Shown here in pieces: positions 26,199-32,078 of a stretch of 32,078 nt of DNA. The notes under the pieces are model-generated. The model worked only from the letters and a program-made list of their open reading frames with translations. It made no database searches and was not told the origin of the DNA. The translations under genes were made by a program, and so were the position numbers. This DNA comes from Akkermansiaceae bacterium UBA2381 (GTDB taxonomy: Bacteria; Verrucomicrobiota; Verrucomicrobiia; Verrucomicrobiales; DEV007), in assembly GCA_002344215.1 (NCBI GenBank), contig DDSV01000040.1, forward strand, positions 32,938-65,015. Direction: 5' to 3'. The first letter of the stretch is position 1. Each line of letters opens with the position of its first letter.

Positions 26199-26894
26199 TC
26201 AGCGACCCATCGCGGCGGATGGACTCCTTCGATTCCCCCTCTCCTCGGACCCCATTCCAATGGCTTTCAACATGGCGGCCACCCCGTCCACTTCCTTCTG
26301 CGAAATCACCTCCATTTGATGTCCCCGGATATGGGAGGTAAGCCCCACCGTCATCACCTGCGGTGGCAGCACGGTCTTCAAGATAGCCTCGCCAGCGAAG
26401 TAGACGAGATTGTGGAAGCAGTCGCGAGGCAGGCCCGTGGCGATGGCGAGAGCGTGAACATGCAGGGCATTCTGATGTAGGGGATTCTGGAAGCGGCTCT
26501 TCTTTCCGTAGATCACCTGGGTCCAGTAGCGCGAATCCTTATCACCGAAGATCCAGCCGGCGTAGTTCTTCGTCTCGATCACGAAGATGCCAAATGGCGA
26601 GACGACGACATGGTCGATCTGGGTCGTGCCCTTGCCATCGGGCCTGGGGAGGATGATGTCGTTGAATACCCGGTAGACCTTGGGATCGAGGCGTTTGAGA
26701 GCACCCACCGATACGACCGCCTCGCCGAAGCGGCCTTTCACTTTTGGCGAGCGAAGGAAGCGACCGAGGAGCGACAGGGTGGCGGCCAGCAAAAGAAAGG
26801 GCCAGAACTTCTCGAGGATGCCGCCCGCCGTCTGGAGAATCGCCCCGGGAAGTTTATCGAGAACTACGTCCTGAATGGCTATGGCTGGACTCAT
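26199..26894 (-). CDS. NERD-domain (nuclease-related) membrane-anchored protein
   Basis: 231-residue protein with an N-terminal membrane helix (FWPFLLLAATLSLLGRFL, about residues 30-47) followed by a NERD domain: KGRFGEAVVSVGALKRL, IDHVVVSPFGIFVIETKNY with the Asp and Glu-x-Lys of the PD-(D/E)XK fold, and FQNPLHQNALHVHAL. NERD proteins are thought to be nucleases linked to DNA processing. The ATG at 26894 overlaps the stop of the upstream CSD-DUF1294 gene by 4 bp (ATGA), so translation is coupled. A longer upstream frame to 27479 is the shadow of that gene. It converges with the helicase remnant 34 bp away. Confidence 0.88.
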   Translation of the reverse strand: MSPAIAIQDVVLDKLPGAILQTAGGILEKFWPFLLLAATLSLLGRFLRSPKVKGRFGEAVVSVGALKRLDPKVYRVFNDIILPRPDGKGTTQIDHVVVSPFGIFVIETKNYAGWIFGDKDSRYWTQVIYGKKSRFQNPLHQNALHVHALAIATGLPRDCFHNLVYFAGEAILKTVLPPQVMTVGLTSHIRGHQMEVISQKEVDGVAAMLKAIGMGSEERGNRRSPSAAMGR

Positions 26895-27544
26895 GCTGGC
26901 AGTCGGGAGATGAGTTCCGTGATTAGCTCCAGGAATCTGCGGAGGCCGGGCCACCCGAGGAGGAAATCGAGGGCGACCGCCTCGTGGAGCAGAATGGCGC
27001 CCCAGAACACGCGCCTGAACGACGCCTTGGAGGTCTTGTGACGATACTGGCGTTGGGCCAGGTAGCCACCCGGCCAGCCACCGATGAAATCGACGAAATG
27101 CAGGGAAGACTCGGAGCGCCGCTGCAGCCCGTGTTGAGCTCGGCTTTTGTCGTCGCGGTAGGCGCGATAGCTGAGTCCGGAAACTACGACCAGGTAGCCC
27201 AAAGCAATCCACGGTGACCAGGGCAACGGCAAGACCGCCAGCGTCGGAACAATCAGGAGGACGAGCAGAACGACCCAGTGCCGAAACCGCAGGTGCCCCC
27301 TGCGTTCCAGTGACTCGACACACTTCGCGCAAGCTCTCCCCTTCCCATCCGTCCCGACAACGAAGGAAACCCCGTCGCCCTGCAGCGGCCTGTGGTCCTT
27401 CCGCACGAAGTCGCGGTGGTGAAGAAAGAGGCGCTTGCCTCCGTGGTCCACAAAACCGAATCCCCGTGAGGCGTCCCACTCGACGATGCGGGACTTAATC
27501 ACCGCGGCTTTTCCAAGTGCGTCCGTTGAGGACAGAGTAGACAT
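26891..27544 (-). CDS. Cold-shock-domain plus DUF1294 membrane protein
   Basis: 217-residue fusion. Residues about 12-70 form a cold-shock-like nucleic-acid-binding domain (SRIVEWDASRGFGFVDHGG, LFLHHRDF). Two hydrophobic stretches (WVVLLVLLIVPTLAVLPL, IALGYLVVVSGLSYRAY) follow, then the DUF1294 signature (YRDDKSRAQHGLQRRSESSL, FVDFIGGWPGGYLAQRQY, HKTSKASFRRVFW). The CSD-DUF1294 pairing is known in bacteria, but its role is not. It overlaps the NERD gene by 4 bp and has a TATAAT box 8 bp before its ATG. Part of the AT-richer accessory segment. Confidence 0.88.
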   Translation of the reverse strand: MSTLSSTDALGKAAVIKSRIVEWDASRGFGFVDHGGKRLFLHHRDFVRKDHRPLQGDGVSFVVGTDGKGRACAKCVESLERRGHLRFRHWVVLLVLLIVPTLAVLPLPWSPWIALGYLVVVSGLSYRAYRDDKSRAQHGLQRRSESSLHFVDFIGGWPGGYLAQRQYRHKTSKASFRRVFWGAILLHEAVALDFLLGWPGLRRFLELITELISRLPA

Positions 27545-27551
27545 TATGAAA

Positions 27552-27557
27552 ATTATA
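27552..27557 (-). promoter_or_regulatory. TATAAT box of the CSD-DUF1294/NERD pair
   Basis: A perfect TATAAT on the minus strand ends 7 bp before the ATG at 27544, so transcription would begin almost at the start codon (leaderless or near-leaderless). The -35 region is poor (TTGTGA with a short spacer). Confidence 0.45.
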
Positions 27558-27673
27558 GCACTACGCCCCGATCACAAGCCAAGATATCCGTGAGATCCTC
27601 TTCGTTGTGAATTCACGTACGGTCCCGACGATATCCAGCGCCGTCCGCGGAGAGATTTCCTGGGGCTCTGGCT

Positions 27674-28729
27674 TCATGATTTCGCGGGGCGTGTGGATTC
27701 CAGGTAGTCGCGGAATTTCCCTGCCTGCATGTCGAGCTTGGCCTCGTGCAGATCAAGCAGGCATTCCACTGGATCCACCCAGGCAAGGCCACCCTCGCGG
27801 GGAGCAAAGAGCGGGTCGGCATGACGCACAGCGTGGACCACAATGTTGGCAGGCTGCAAGGGGTCGAAAACGGGCTTGAGCGCCGGATCGAGAGCCTTCA
27901 TGAAGTCGAGGTTCATGTGCTTGCCGGGGCAATGGAGCGACAGATCCAGTCGGGGCGAGCCGACAAGGTCGAGATCAGGGAAGTGGTGTGTTGCCCCCAG
28001 CACCCCTCCGATAGCCAGCCCCGGTGGCGCGAGCTTTTCCAAGCGCCTCAGGTGAGACTCCATGCTGCGAGGCTGGCCTGAATGATCGGCGAAACGCACT
28101 GTGGACCGAGCACTGTCCGAGATGGCAATCATTCGTTCAAACTCATCCTTGGGAAACCAGCGCAGCAAGACCCGTCGGTCGGAAGTACGCTCGACCAGGC
28201 TACCCAGGGGCCGAAGCGCACGGGCCACGGCCGGGTAGTGACATCCGGCGGTCCGGGCGAGCCATTCGGCGGTGACCGGCTCACCGGAAGTGAACCACTG
28301 GTGGATGAGCAGTTTCAAAATGATGAAGCTGTAGTCCGCTCGCTTGCCTCCTGCTTTTCCTCGCTGGGACTCAATCACGTCGGCCAGCATCTGCTCTGTC
28401 TTTGAAGCCGGATCGCTCGGGATGCCCAGCATTCCATGTTCGGAGGCCATGCAAATCGTAAGGCGCTGCAGCACTTCCGGGCGCAACACGGATGAAGCGC
28501 GTTGCCATTCCTCCCTGACCCGCTCGATGGCAATGAATGAATCCGCCAGCACCACATAGCCGTGCAAAGCAGGATCTTCGCTTACCGTGTAGGCGACCTG
28601 CATGAGACTGGTGCGCAAGGTCCTGACCGCATCCACCCCAAATTTCACCTCCACTACGGTATTGCCGATGCGAGCATCAACGTCGCTGTGTTCCGTTGGC
28701 TTTTGGATTTTGGTGCTCTTGGCTGCCAT
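27674..28729 (-). CDS. Possible EVK-nuclease / winged-helix / AbiEi-like C-terminal protein
   Basis: 351-residue protein not assigned to a characterised family. Residues about 15-70 look like a PD-(D/E)XK core (DVDARIGNTVVEVKF, with Glu27-x-Lys29, then LMQVAYTVSEDP). Residues about 125-195 form a winged helix (EPVTAEWLARTAGCHYPAVA, RALRPLGSLVERTSDRRVLL). The C-terminal third (GLAIGGVLGATHHFPDLDLV, NIVVHAVRHADPLFA, WVDPVECLLDLHEAKLDMQA) resembles AbiEi-type antitoxin or regulator C-termini. No toxin or nucleotidyltransferase partner is next to it. ATG 28729 lies 27 bp after four tandem repeats, so self-regulation is likely. What it does is unknown: regulator, nuclease or both. Confidence 0.7.
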   Translation of the reverse strand: MAAKSTKIQKPTEHSDVDARIGNTVVEVKFGVDAVRTLRTSLMQVAYTVSEDPALHGYVVLADSFIAIERVREEWQRASSVLRPEVLQRLTICMASEHGMLGIPSDPASKTEQMLADVIESQRGKAGGKRADYSFIILKLLIHQWFTSGEPVTAEWLARTAGCHYPAVARALRPLGSLVERTSDRRVLLRWFPKDEFERMIAISDSARSTVRFADHSGQPRSMESHLRRLEKLAPPGLAIGGVLGATHHFPDLDLVGSPRLDLSLHCPGKHMNLDFMKALDPALKPVFDPLQPANIVVHAVRHADPLFAPREGGLAWVDPVECLLDLHEAKLDMQAGKFRDYLESTRPAKS

Positions 28730-28756
28730 GGATGAAGGGAACTTGCAGTACTAATC

Positions 28757-28832
28757 TTAATCCTGCAAGTCAATGTTAATCCTGCAAGTGAATCTTGAAG
28801 TCGCACGTTGATTTGAAAGTCGCACCTTCATT
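28757..28832. repeat. Four 19-bp tandem repeats, candidate operator
   Basis: Copies: TTAATCCTGCAAGTCAATG (28757), TTAATCCTGCAAGTGAATC (28776), TTGAAGTCGCACGTTGATT (28795), TGAAAGTCGCACCTTCATT (28814). The first pair agrees at 17 of 19 positions and the last pair at 15 of 19; all keep GCA in phase. An inverted half (ACTTGCAG) lies at 28741-28748. The array ends 27 bp upstream of the ATG at 28729 and fits binding by the winged-helix protein. Confidence 0.75.
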
Positions 28833-29059
28833 TGACTGAAAGGAGCGATCGGGTCTTGAGCGAGGGGCCCGGGGAGCTAGGCGAGAATCTTTTGGGACGT
28901 GTTCGGAATTGCGATGAACACCGAATCGATCGCTGAGCCCTCCGGATGAGAAATGTGGTGAGCGCATCACTTCGTATGAACTCGGACTATCGCCGGTGGG
29001 CGATGACTAGATTGAAGCTCTCAGTGGCTCCGAGGCAGCGGTGCACCCCGGGAAACAAA

Positions 29060-29087
29060 CGGGCCTTCCCGCATTCGGGAAGGCCCG
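29060..29087 (-). terminator. Strong hairpin, terminator of the 172-residue gene
   Basis: Perfect 12-bp stem CGGGCCTTCCCG / CGGGAAGGCCCG with a CATT loop, 52 bp past the stop of the minus-strand gene. In the minus sense it is followed by TTTGTTT, a short U tract, so a Rho-independent terminator for that gene is likely. Confidence 0.75.
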
Positions 29088-29139
29088 GCAATCCTCATTT
29101 GGAACAACTCCTAGCGAGGATAATCAGGAGGTGGGGGGA

Positions 29140-29658
29140 TCAGTCGGGAGTCATAGGGTAGTCACGGTTTGCTACACTATTAAGTGCTTTCTCGAGCACA
29201 ATCAGGGATTTCCGGTGATGCTCCACGAGGAACCCAAATTTCTGATGGATCTCGTCGGCAACTTGGATTGCATAGGGTGTAGTCGACAGACTTGGAACCG
29301 CTTTGCACCCTTCCCACACCCTCGCCGACGAATCGACAAGGCGTTGCGCGATCGCCAGTTTCTCTCCCTGCAACTCGATCAGTCGAACGAGGTGGCGCGG
29401 AAGAAGAGACTTAAATCGAACAAGCTCGTCGGTCAGGTTTGGATCATCGCTCATCGCGTCGATCACCCGACGCTCACAATCCATAAGCATTTCAATAAAC
29501 AGGCGGTAACTCATATTGAGTTCCTCCCAATATGACGCATCACAACTACCACTTTGCACCTCGGTATAAGGACCGGTTTCACCGAATCCAGAGGGCACGT
29601 TTTCTGGCCTCGAGCGCCCTTTCCGGGGGCGCCGCGTTGGTTTATCTGAATTAGACAT
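29140..29658 (-). CDS. Unknown helical protein, 172 residues
   Basis: Not recognised. A basic N-terminus (MSNSDKPTRRPRKGRSRPE) is followed by a long helical body (YRLFIEMLMDCERRVIDAM, LTDELVRFKSLLPRHLVRLI, ELQGEKLAIAQRLVDS) and a C-terminal LVEHHRKSLIVLEKALNSV. No signal peptide, membrane helix or catalytic motif is visible. The basic tail and helices would suit a DNA- or RNA-binding or scaffold protein. ATG 29658 is preferred over the long open extension to 30045, which is a low-complexity shadow. TATTAT lies 13 bp upstream, and a strong terminator follows, so it looks like a real single-gene unit within the island. Confidence 0.6.
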   Translation of the reverse strand: MSNSDKPTRRPRKGRSRPENVPSGFGETGPYTEVQSGSCDASYWEELNMSYRLFIEMLMDCERRVIDAMSDDPNLTDELVRFKSLLPRHLVRLIELQGEKLAIAQRLVDSSARVWEGCKAVPSLSTTPYAIQVADEIHQKFGFLVEHHRKSLIVLEKALNSVANRDYPMTPD

Positions 29659-30725
29659 TTTTGCTAATCTTATAATAGAATCCTGGCCGCTGGGATCTGG
29701 GCAACCAAACCCCATTTCGGGCCGAGCAATCGTTCCTCGCCTGCTCTTCGCAGTCGCAACTGATTCCCGGCCCAAGGAAGTCTGACGCCCATGCCGTGCG
29801 CGAGCATGGTCAAGGCGTCGCCTTCTCACTTCAACCCGTCCCGCAGGGCGGGGACGGTCACTGAATGTTAATTTGTTAGATGAATCGATGCCATGGATTC
29901 GGGTATCCGTGTCAAGCGGGAGACGTCGTTGCCAAGAAACGCCGTGAACCCTGATCCTGCAGTCACTGCAAAACCCCGGCCCTTGCGCTTCATCATGAAC
30001 GGTGTCCTTCGCTTTCATTGGTCGGATGCATCGATCCAGCATCATTGCTTATGTTTGTTTATTGGTTTGGTTTGGGTTCTACCTCTTCCGGTGTCTTGTC
30101 ATTGATTTGATTGGGACCGTCTGAAGGACGGACCACTGCACAGGCCTGCTCTCCATTTCTGGAGACAGGCGGTTCACCGTGGGAACGGTGTCGGCGCACA
30201 TTCGTGAGAGAGCTGCCTGAACAGTCCCCCGATGGGCAGGATTCTGCCACAGCATGCATGACTTCCCCCTCGCCCGGTTGATAGATTCCAGGCTGGCGAC
30301 CTTGGGAGGTCGTCCTTGGGTTCCTTGGGAAGGTGATCTGAGGTTTGAGGGGAGTCATTGGGTGTGATACAAGGCTGGCTTCCCGGAGGTGGCCAGCAGT
30401 GGCCGTCATCCACGGCCGGATTTGATTCTACGGTCGGCATGCGCGCCAACCAATCCATGCATCACAGGTCCCGAATCAAGCCCGGGCTCCCGACAAGGGT
30501 GAACCTAAAGAGGAACACCACCGCGAAAGAAAGTCTGAAAATAGATCGTGGTCAAGACCAAAGCTCCGATTTTTGGTCGGTCGATTCTGAACATCGCCCC
30601 CACTGCCTAGCGTGCTGGGCTCAAAGCCCACGCTCACGCGTCCCCGCTTCGCCAAATAGCCAATGGAGCCGATTGGCACCATTGAACCCCAACCAAAACT
30701 TGTCTAGTCTTCGTTAAGTTCGAGG
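29659..30725. other. About 1 kb without a convincing gene, rich in hairpins
   Basis: Open frames here are short, Arg/Ser/Pro-rich and mutually exclusive on both strands, so none is called. Visible structures include a GC-rich hairpin at 29836-29857 (CCGTCCC...GGGACGG), the hairpin cluster at 30117-30417, and another stem at 30609-30634 (AGCG...TGGGCT/AGCCCA...CGCT). It lies downstream of the integrase and upstream of the 172-residue gene. It could hold a non-coding RNA, an attachment or transfer site, or decayed genes. Confidence 0.55.
30117..30417. other. Hairpin cluster, candidate structured RNA or DNA site
   Basis: Successive stems: CCGTC/GACGG (30117-30131); GCCTG plus TCTCCA paired with TGGAGA plus CAGGC, one bulged base (30144-30170; GAAA loop on the minus strand); CACCGT-GGGA-ACGGTG (30175-30190); GGCAG/CTGCC (30235-30248); CGACC/GGTCG (30297-30312); GGCCGT/ACGGCC (30401-30417). 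The density suggests a folded RNA, strand undecided. No known RNA family is recognised. Confidence 0.4.
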
Positions 30726-31925
30726 TCACTTCTCAGGAGGGTAGATCGACCAGAATGCCTCCGCTTCCTTGGGCGTTCTCGCATTGCGGTAATGCTGCTC
30801 GTAGGTCTCAAAATCAGTGTGCCCCATGTTTTCCTTGACGATATTCCGGTCGCGACATTTGGCTTCCAGAAAGCTCCCGTAAGTGTGCCTCGTGATGTCC
30901 CTAACCTTAAGCCCGTAGGGAACCAACTCCTTCCATTTGCTCTCCGGGCTTTCCGCTTCCGCCTGATACTTTCCTCGGGTGAGATAGCGCCGGCGTTTGA
31001 CGAAGTTTGTAGGCAAGACTTTCCCCTGTACTTTCTTCCACGGTGATAGCCATGCCACGAGATTGGGCTCCATTGGAACAAACCGTTTTGTATTGGTCTT
31101 GTTGTCAAAGTTTGCCCCGACGCGAATCCAATTCTCCTCAAAGTTGACGTCCTCCCAGACCAACAACCCTATTTCACCGTTCAGGTCAGGTCGTACTCCC
31201 GCAAAGATGGTGATCGCAAAAAACGGGATCAAATCGCGATCATGAGTCCAAGCGGTGTTGAGCAGAGTCTTCACTTGTTCGACCGTATAGACTGCTTTCT
31301 CCATTCTCCGAATCTTGCGGCGAACGACACCTTCAATGGGGTTCTTTTCACACAACTCTTGTGCGACCCCGTGTTTCCAGACGCTGGAAAGAAGACTGGC
31401 ATAGTCATTGAATGTCCTGTCACCCCACCCTTCTCTATCTGCCGTCGCTTCGAGCCATTCACGCCAGAATTCCGCACCTAGACTGATCACCGGCTTCGAC
31501 TCCAAATCCTTAACGTGTTTTCTAAAGGTATTCCAGGTGGTCAAATATTGTTTCCCCCAGTTGGCCAATCGGCTCCTCTCGTGACTGATGAGCAACTGCC
31601 GGAATGGCACCGAACGAGTTTTCTCATCGAGCAATTTCATGAGATGCTCACAGGCTTCTTCCAAGCCTCCCGCAAAGCTATAGATCTCGCGGAAGAGCTC
31701 GTCATAGTTCACCGCAGCACGGATCAATTCGGGGCCGGCGACACGCGCCACTCTCGCCCCCGCTTCCATCATATTCTTCAACTCTCGAGCCCTCGCTTCG
31801 GCGGCTTCCTTCTTCTGATAGAACTCCCTTCTTCGCTTTCCCGTGGACGAAAGAGTCGCCGGAATCGACAAGACCCAGACGCCTCTAGAATTCTTCGTAG
31901 GGACAAATTTGATCGGTCTGCTCAC
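30726..31925 (-). CDS. Tyrosine-type site-specific recombinase (integrase)
   Basis: 399-residue phage-type integrase. An N-terminal arm (residues 1-60) and SAM-like core-binding part precede the catalytic domain with FAGVRPDLNGEIGLLVW (Arg245), a Lys near 276-280 in NKTNTKRF, VRDITRHTYGSF (Arg346), ENMGHTDFETY (His369) and nucleophile Tyr379 in EQHYRN. The His of HxxR is replaced by Asp343, a change seen in other PVC-group integrases. The start is a GTG at 31925; no ATG fits. It points away from the tRNA end, with 131 bp between them, the normal layout of an element integrated at a tRNA 3' end. The gene looks intact. Confidence 0.93.
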   Translation of the reverse strand: MSRPIKFVPTKNSRGVWVLSIPATLSSTGKRRREFYQKKEAAEARARELKNMMEAGARVARVAGPELIRAAVNYDELFREIYSFAGGLEEACEHLMKLLDEKTRSVPFRQLLISHERSRLANWGKQYLTTWNTFRKHVKDLESKPVISLGAEFWREWLEATADREGWGDRTFNDYASLLSSVWKHGVAQELCEKNPIEGVVRRKIRRMEKAVYTVEQVKTLLNTAWTHDRDLIPFFAITIFAGVRPDLNGEIGLLVWEDVNFEENWIRVGANFDNKTNTKRFVPMEPNLVAWLSPWKKVQGKVLPTNFVKRRRYLTRGKYQAEAESPESKWKELVPYGLKVRDITRHTYGSFLEAKCRDRNIVKENMGHTDFETYEQHYRNARTPKEAEAFWSIYPPEK

Positions 31926-31963
31926 CCCAAAAGCCTAGCAACAGGTGCACTAACTTCCAACAA

Positions 31964-32005
31964 AATAAGGGCAGCTTCGGGCAGAATAAGGGCACTTTCG
32001 ACCAA
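31964..32005. repeat. Two 21-bp direct repeats upstream of the integrase
   Basis: AATAAGGGCA at 31964-31973 and again at 31985-31994, each followed after two bases by TTCG. The copies agree at 16 of 21 positions. They sit about 40 bp upstream of the integrase start, where arm-type integrase sites or an operator would lie. Confidence 0.55.
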
Positions 32006-32040
32006 CCTCGATAGGTAAATACGTCGGCCATAAAGACTTA

Positions 32041-32057
32041 ACTCATTGATAATGAGT
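32041..32057. other. Inverted repeat at the tRNA 3' end
   Basis: ACTCATT (32041-32047) and AATGAGT (32051-32057) form a perfect 7-bp dyad with a 3-bp centre. Its outer base is the last A of the encoded CCA. It may be the tRNA terminator stem or the core of the integrase crossover site. Confidence 0.5.
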
Positions 32058-32078
32058 GGTCGGGGTGACAGGATTCGA
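32057..32078 (-). tRNA. 3' end of a tRNA gene, probably tRNA-Pro (cut by window)
   Basis: On the minus strand the last 22 bases read TCGAAT (end of T loop), CCTGT (T stem), CACCCCG (acceptor 3' strand), A discriminator and CCA. The acceptor predicts a 5' CGGGGTG start, typical of bacterial tRNA-Pro. The T loop, stem lengths and CCA all fit, but the anticodon is outside the window, so the amino acid is inferred. Confidence 0.75.

Noticed and set aside
26895..27479. Long N-terminal extension of the NERD frame
   Set aside because: It is the shadow of the CSD-DUF1294 gene; ATG 26894 gives the proper protein with a 4-bp overlap.
28757..28832. CRISPR array
   Set aside because: The 19-bp copies are head-to-tail without spacers and no cas gene is present.
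29659..30045. N-terminal extension of the 172-residue gene
   Set aside because: Arg-rich, without family features, and the promoter-like TATTAT box lies just before ATG 29658.
30143..30190. Group II intron domain V
   Set aside because: A GAAA-loop hairpin with a bulge is present on the minus strand, but the conserved AGC triad and the typical 34-nt layout are absent, and no reverse transcriptase gene is in the window.
30476..30682. Small minus-strand frame containing VGFEPSTLG
   Set aside because: This string recalls spurious frames made by translating tRNA T-arms. The bases form a hairpin, but no complete tRNA can be folded here.

Overview
The window looks like a chromosomal segment of a Verrucomicrobiota (PVC-group) bacterium. 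The evidence is a PVC-type heme-binding propeller/HEAT/cytochrome c protein, several Tat-exported Gfo/Idh/MocA oxidoreductases, a secreted neutral-ceramidase-like protein, many secreted carbohydrate-related proteins, high GC, and starts that mostly lack clear Shine-Dalgarno sequences. The assignment is inferred from gene content; no rRNA or complete marker gene is present.

Left part, 1-15.2 kb, all genes on the minus strand. It opens with a CocE-type hydrolase cut by the window edge. Next is a tight catabolic operon (7244 to 2360): DhnA-type class I aldolase, Gfo/Idh/MocA dehydrogenase, PfkB kinase, PIG-L deacetylase and a NagB-like aminosugar-phosphate isomerase/deaminase. A 22-bp palindrome lies 13 bp upstream of the first start codon. 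The set reads as a pathway for an N-acetylated amino sugar or amino-cyclitol: deacetylate, oxidise, phosphorylate, deaminate, cleave. Exported proteins follow: a right-handed beta-helix protein, the PVC heme protein, a cupredoxin, a ceramidase-like protein and a small propeller-like protein.

Middle part, 15.6-25.6 kb. A short plus-strand group encodes a glycerophosphodiester phosphodiesterase, a Tat-exported acetyl-xylan-esterase-like hydrolase and a Tat Gfo/Idh/MocA protein. It converges on a six-gene minus-strand operon (24760 to 19433): NAD(P)-binding epimerase, small VOC-like protein, SDR dehydrogenase, Gfo/Idh/MocA, SUMF1-domain protein and a divergent Tat Gfo/Idh/MocA. A PAS-AraC regulator (24832-25605) is transcribed divergently from this operon and is its likely controller.

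Right part, 25.6-32.1 kb, has an accessory or island character. The 3' end of a defence-type helicase gene abuts the AraC stop codon. Then come a NERD protein overlapping a cold-shock/DUF1294 membrane protein, a possible EVK-nuclease/winged-helix/AbiEi-like protein preceded by four 19-bp tandem repeats, a 172-residue unknown protein with a strong terminator, about 1 kb of hairpin-rich DNA without a clear gene, and a tyrosine recombinase. The window ends in the 3' end of a minus-strand tRNA (proline-like acceptor, encoded CCA). Integrase plus tRNA 3' end is the classic layout of an integrated element whose first genes lie in this window.
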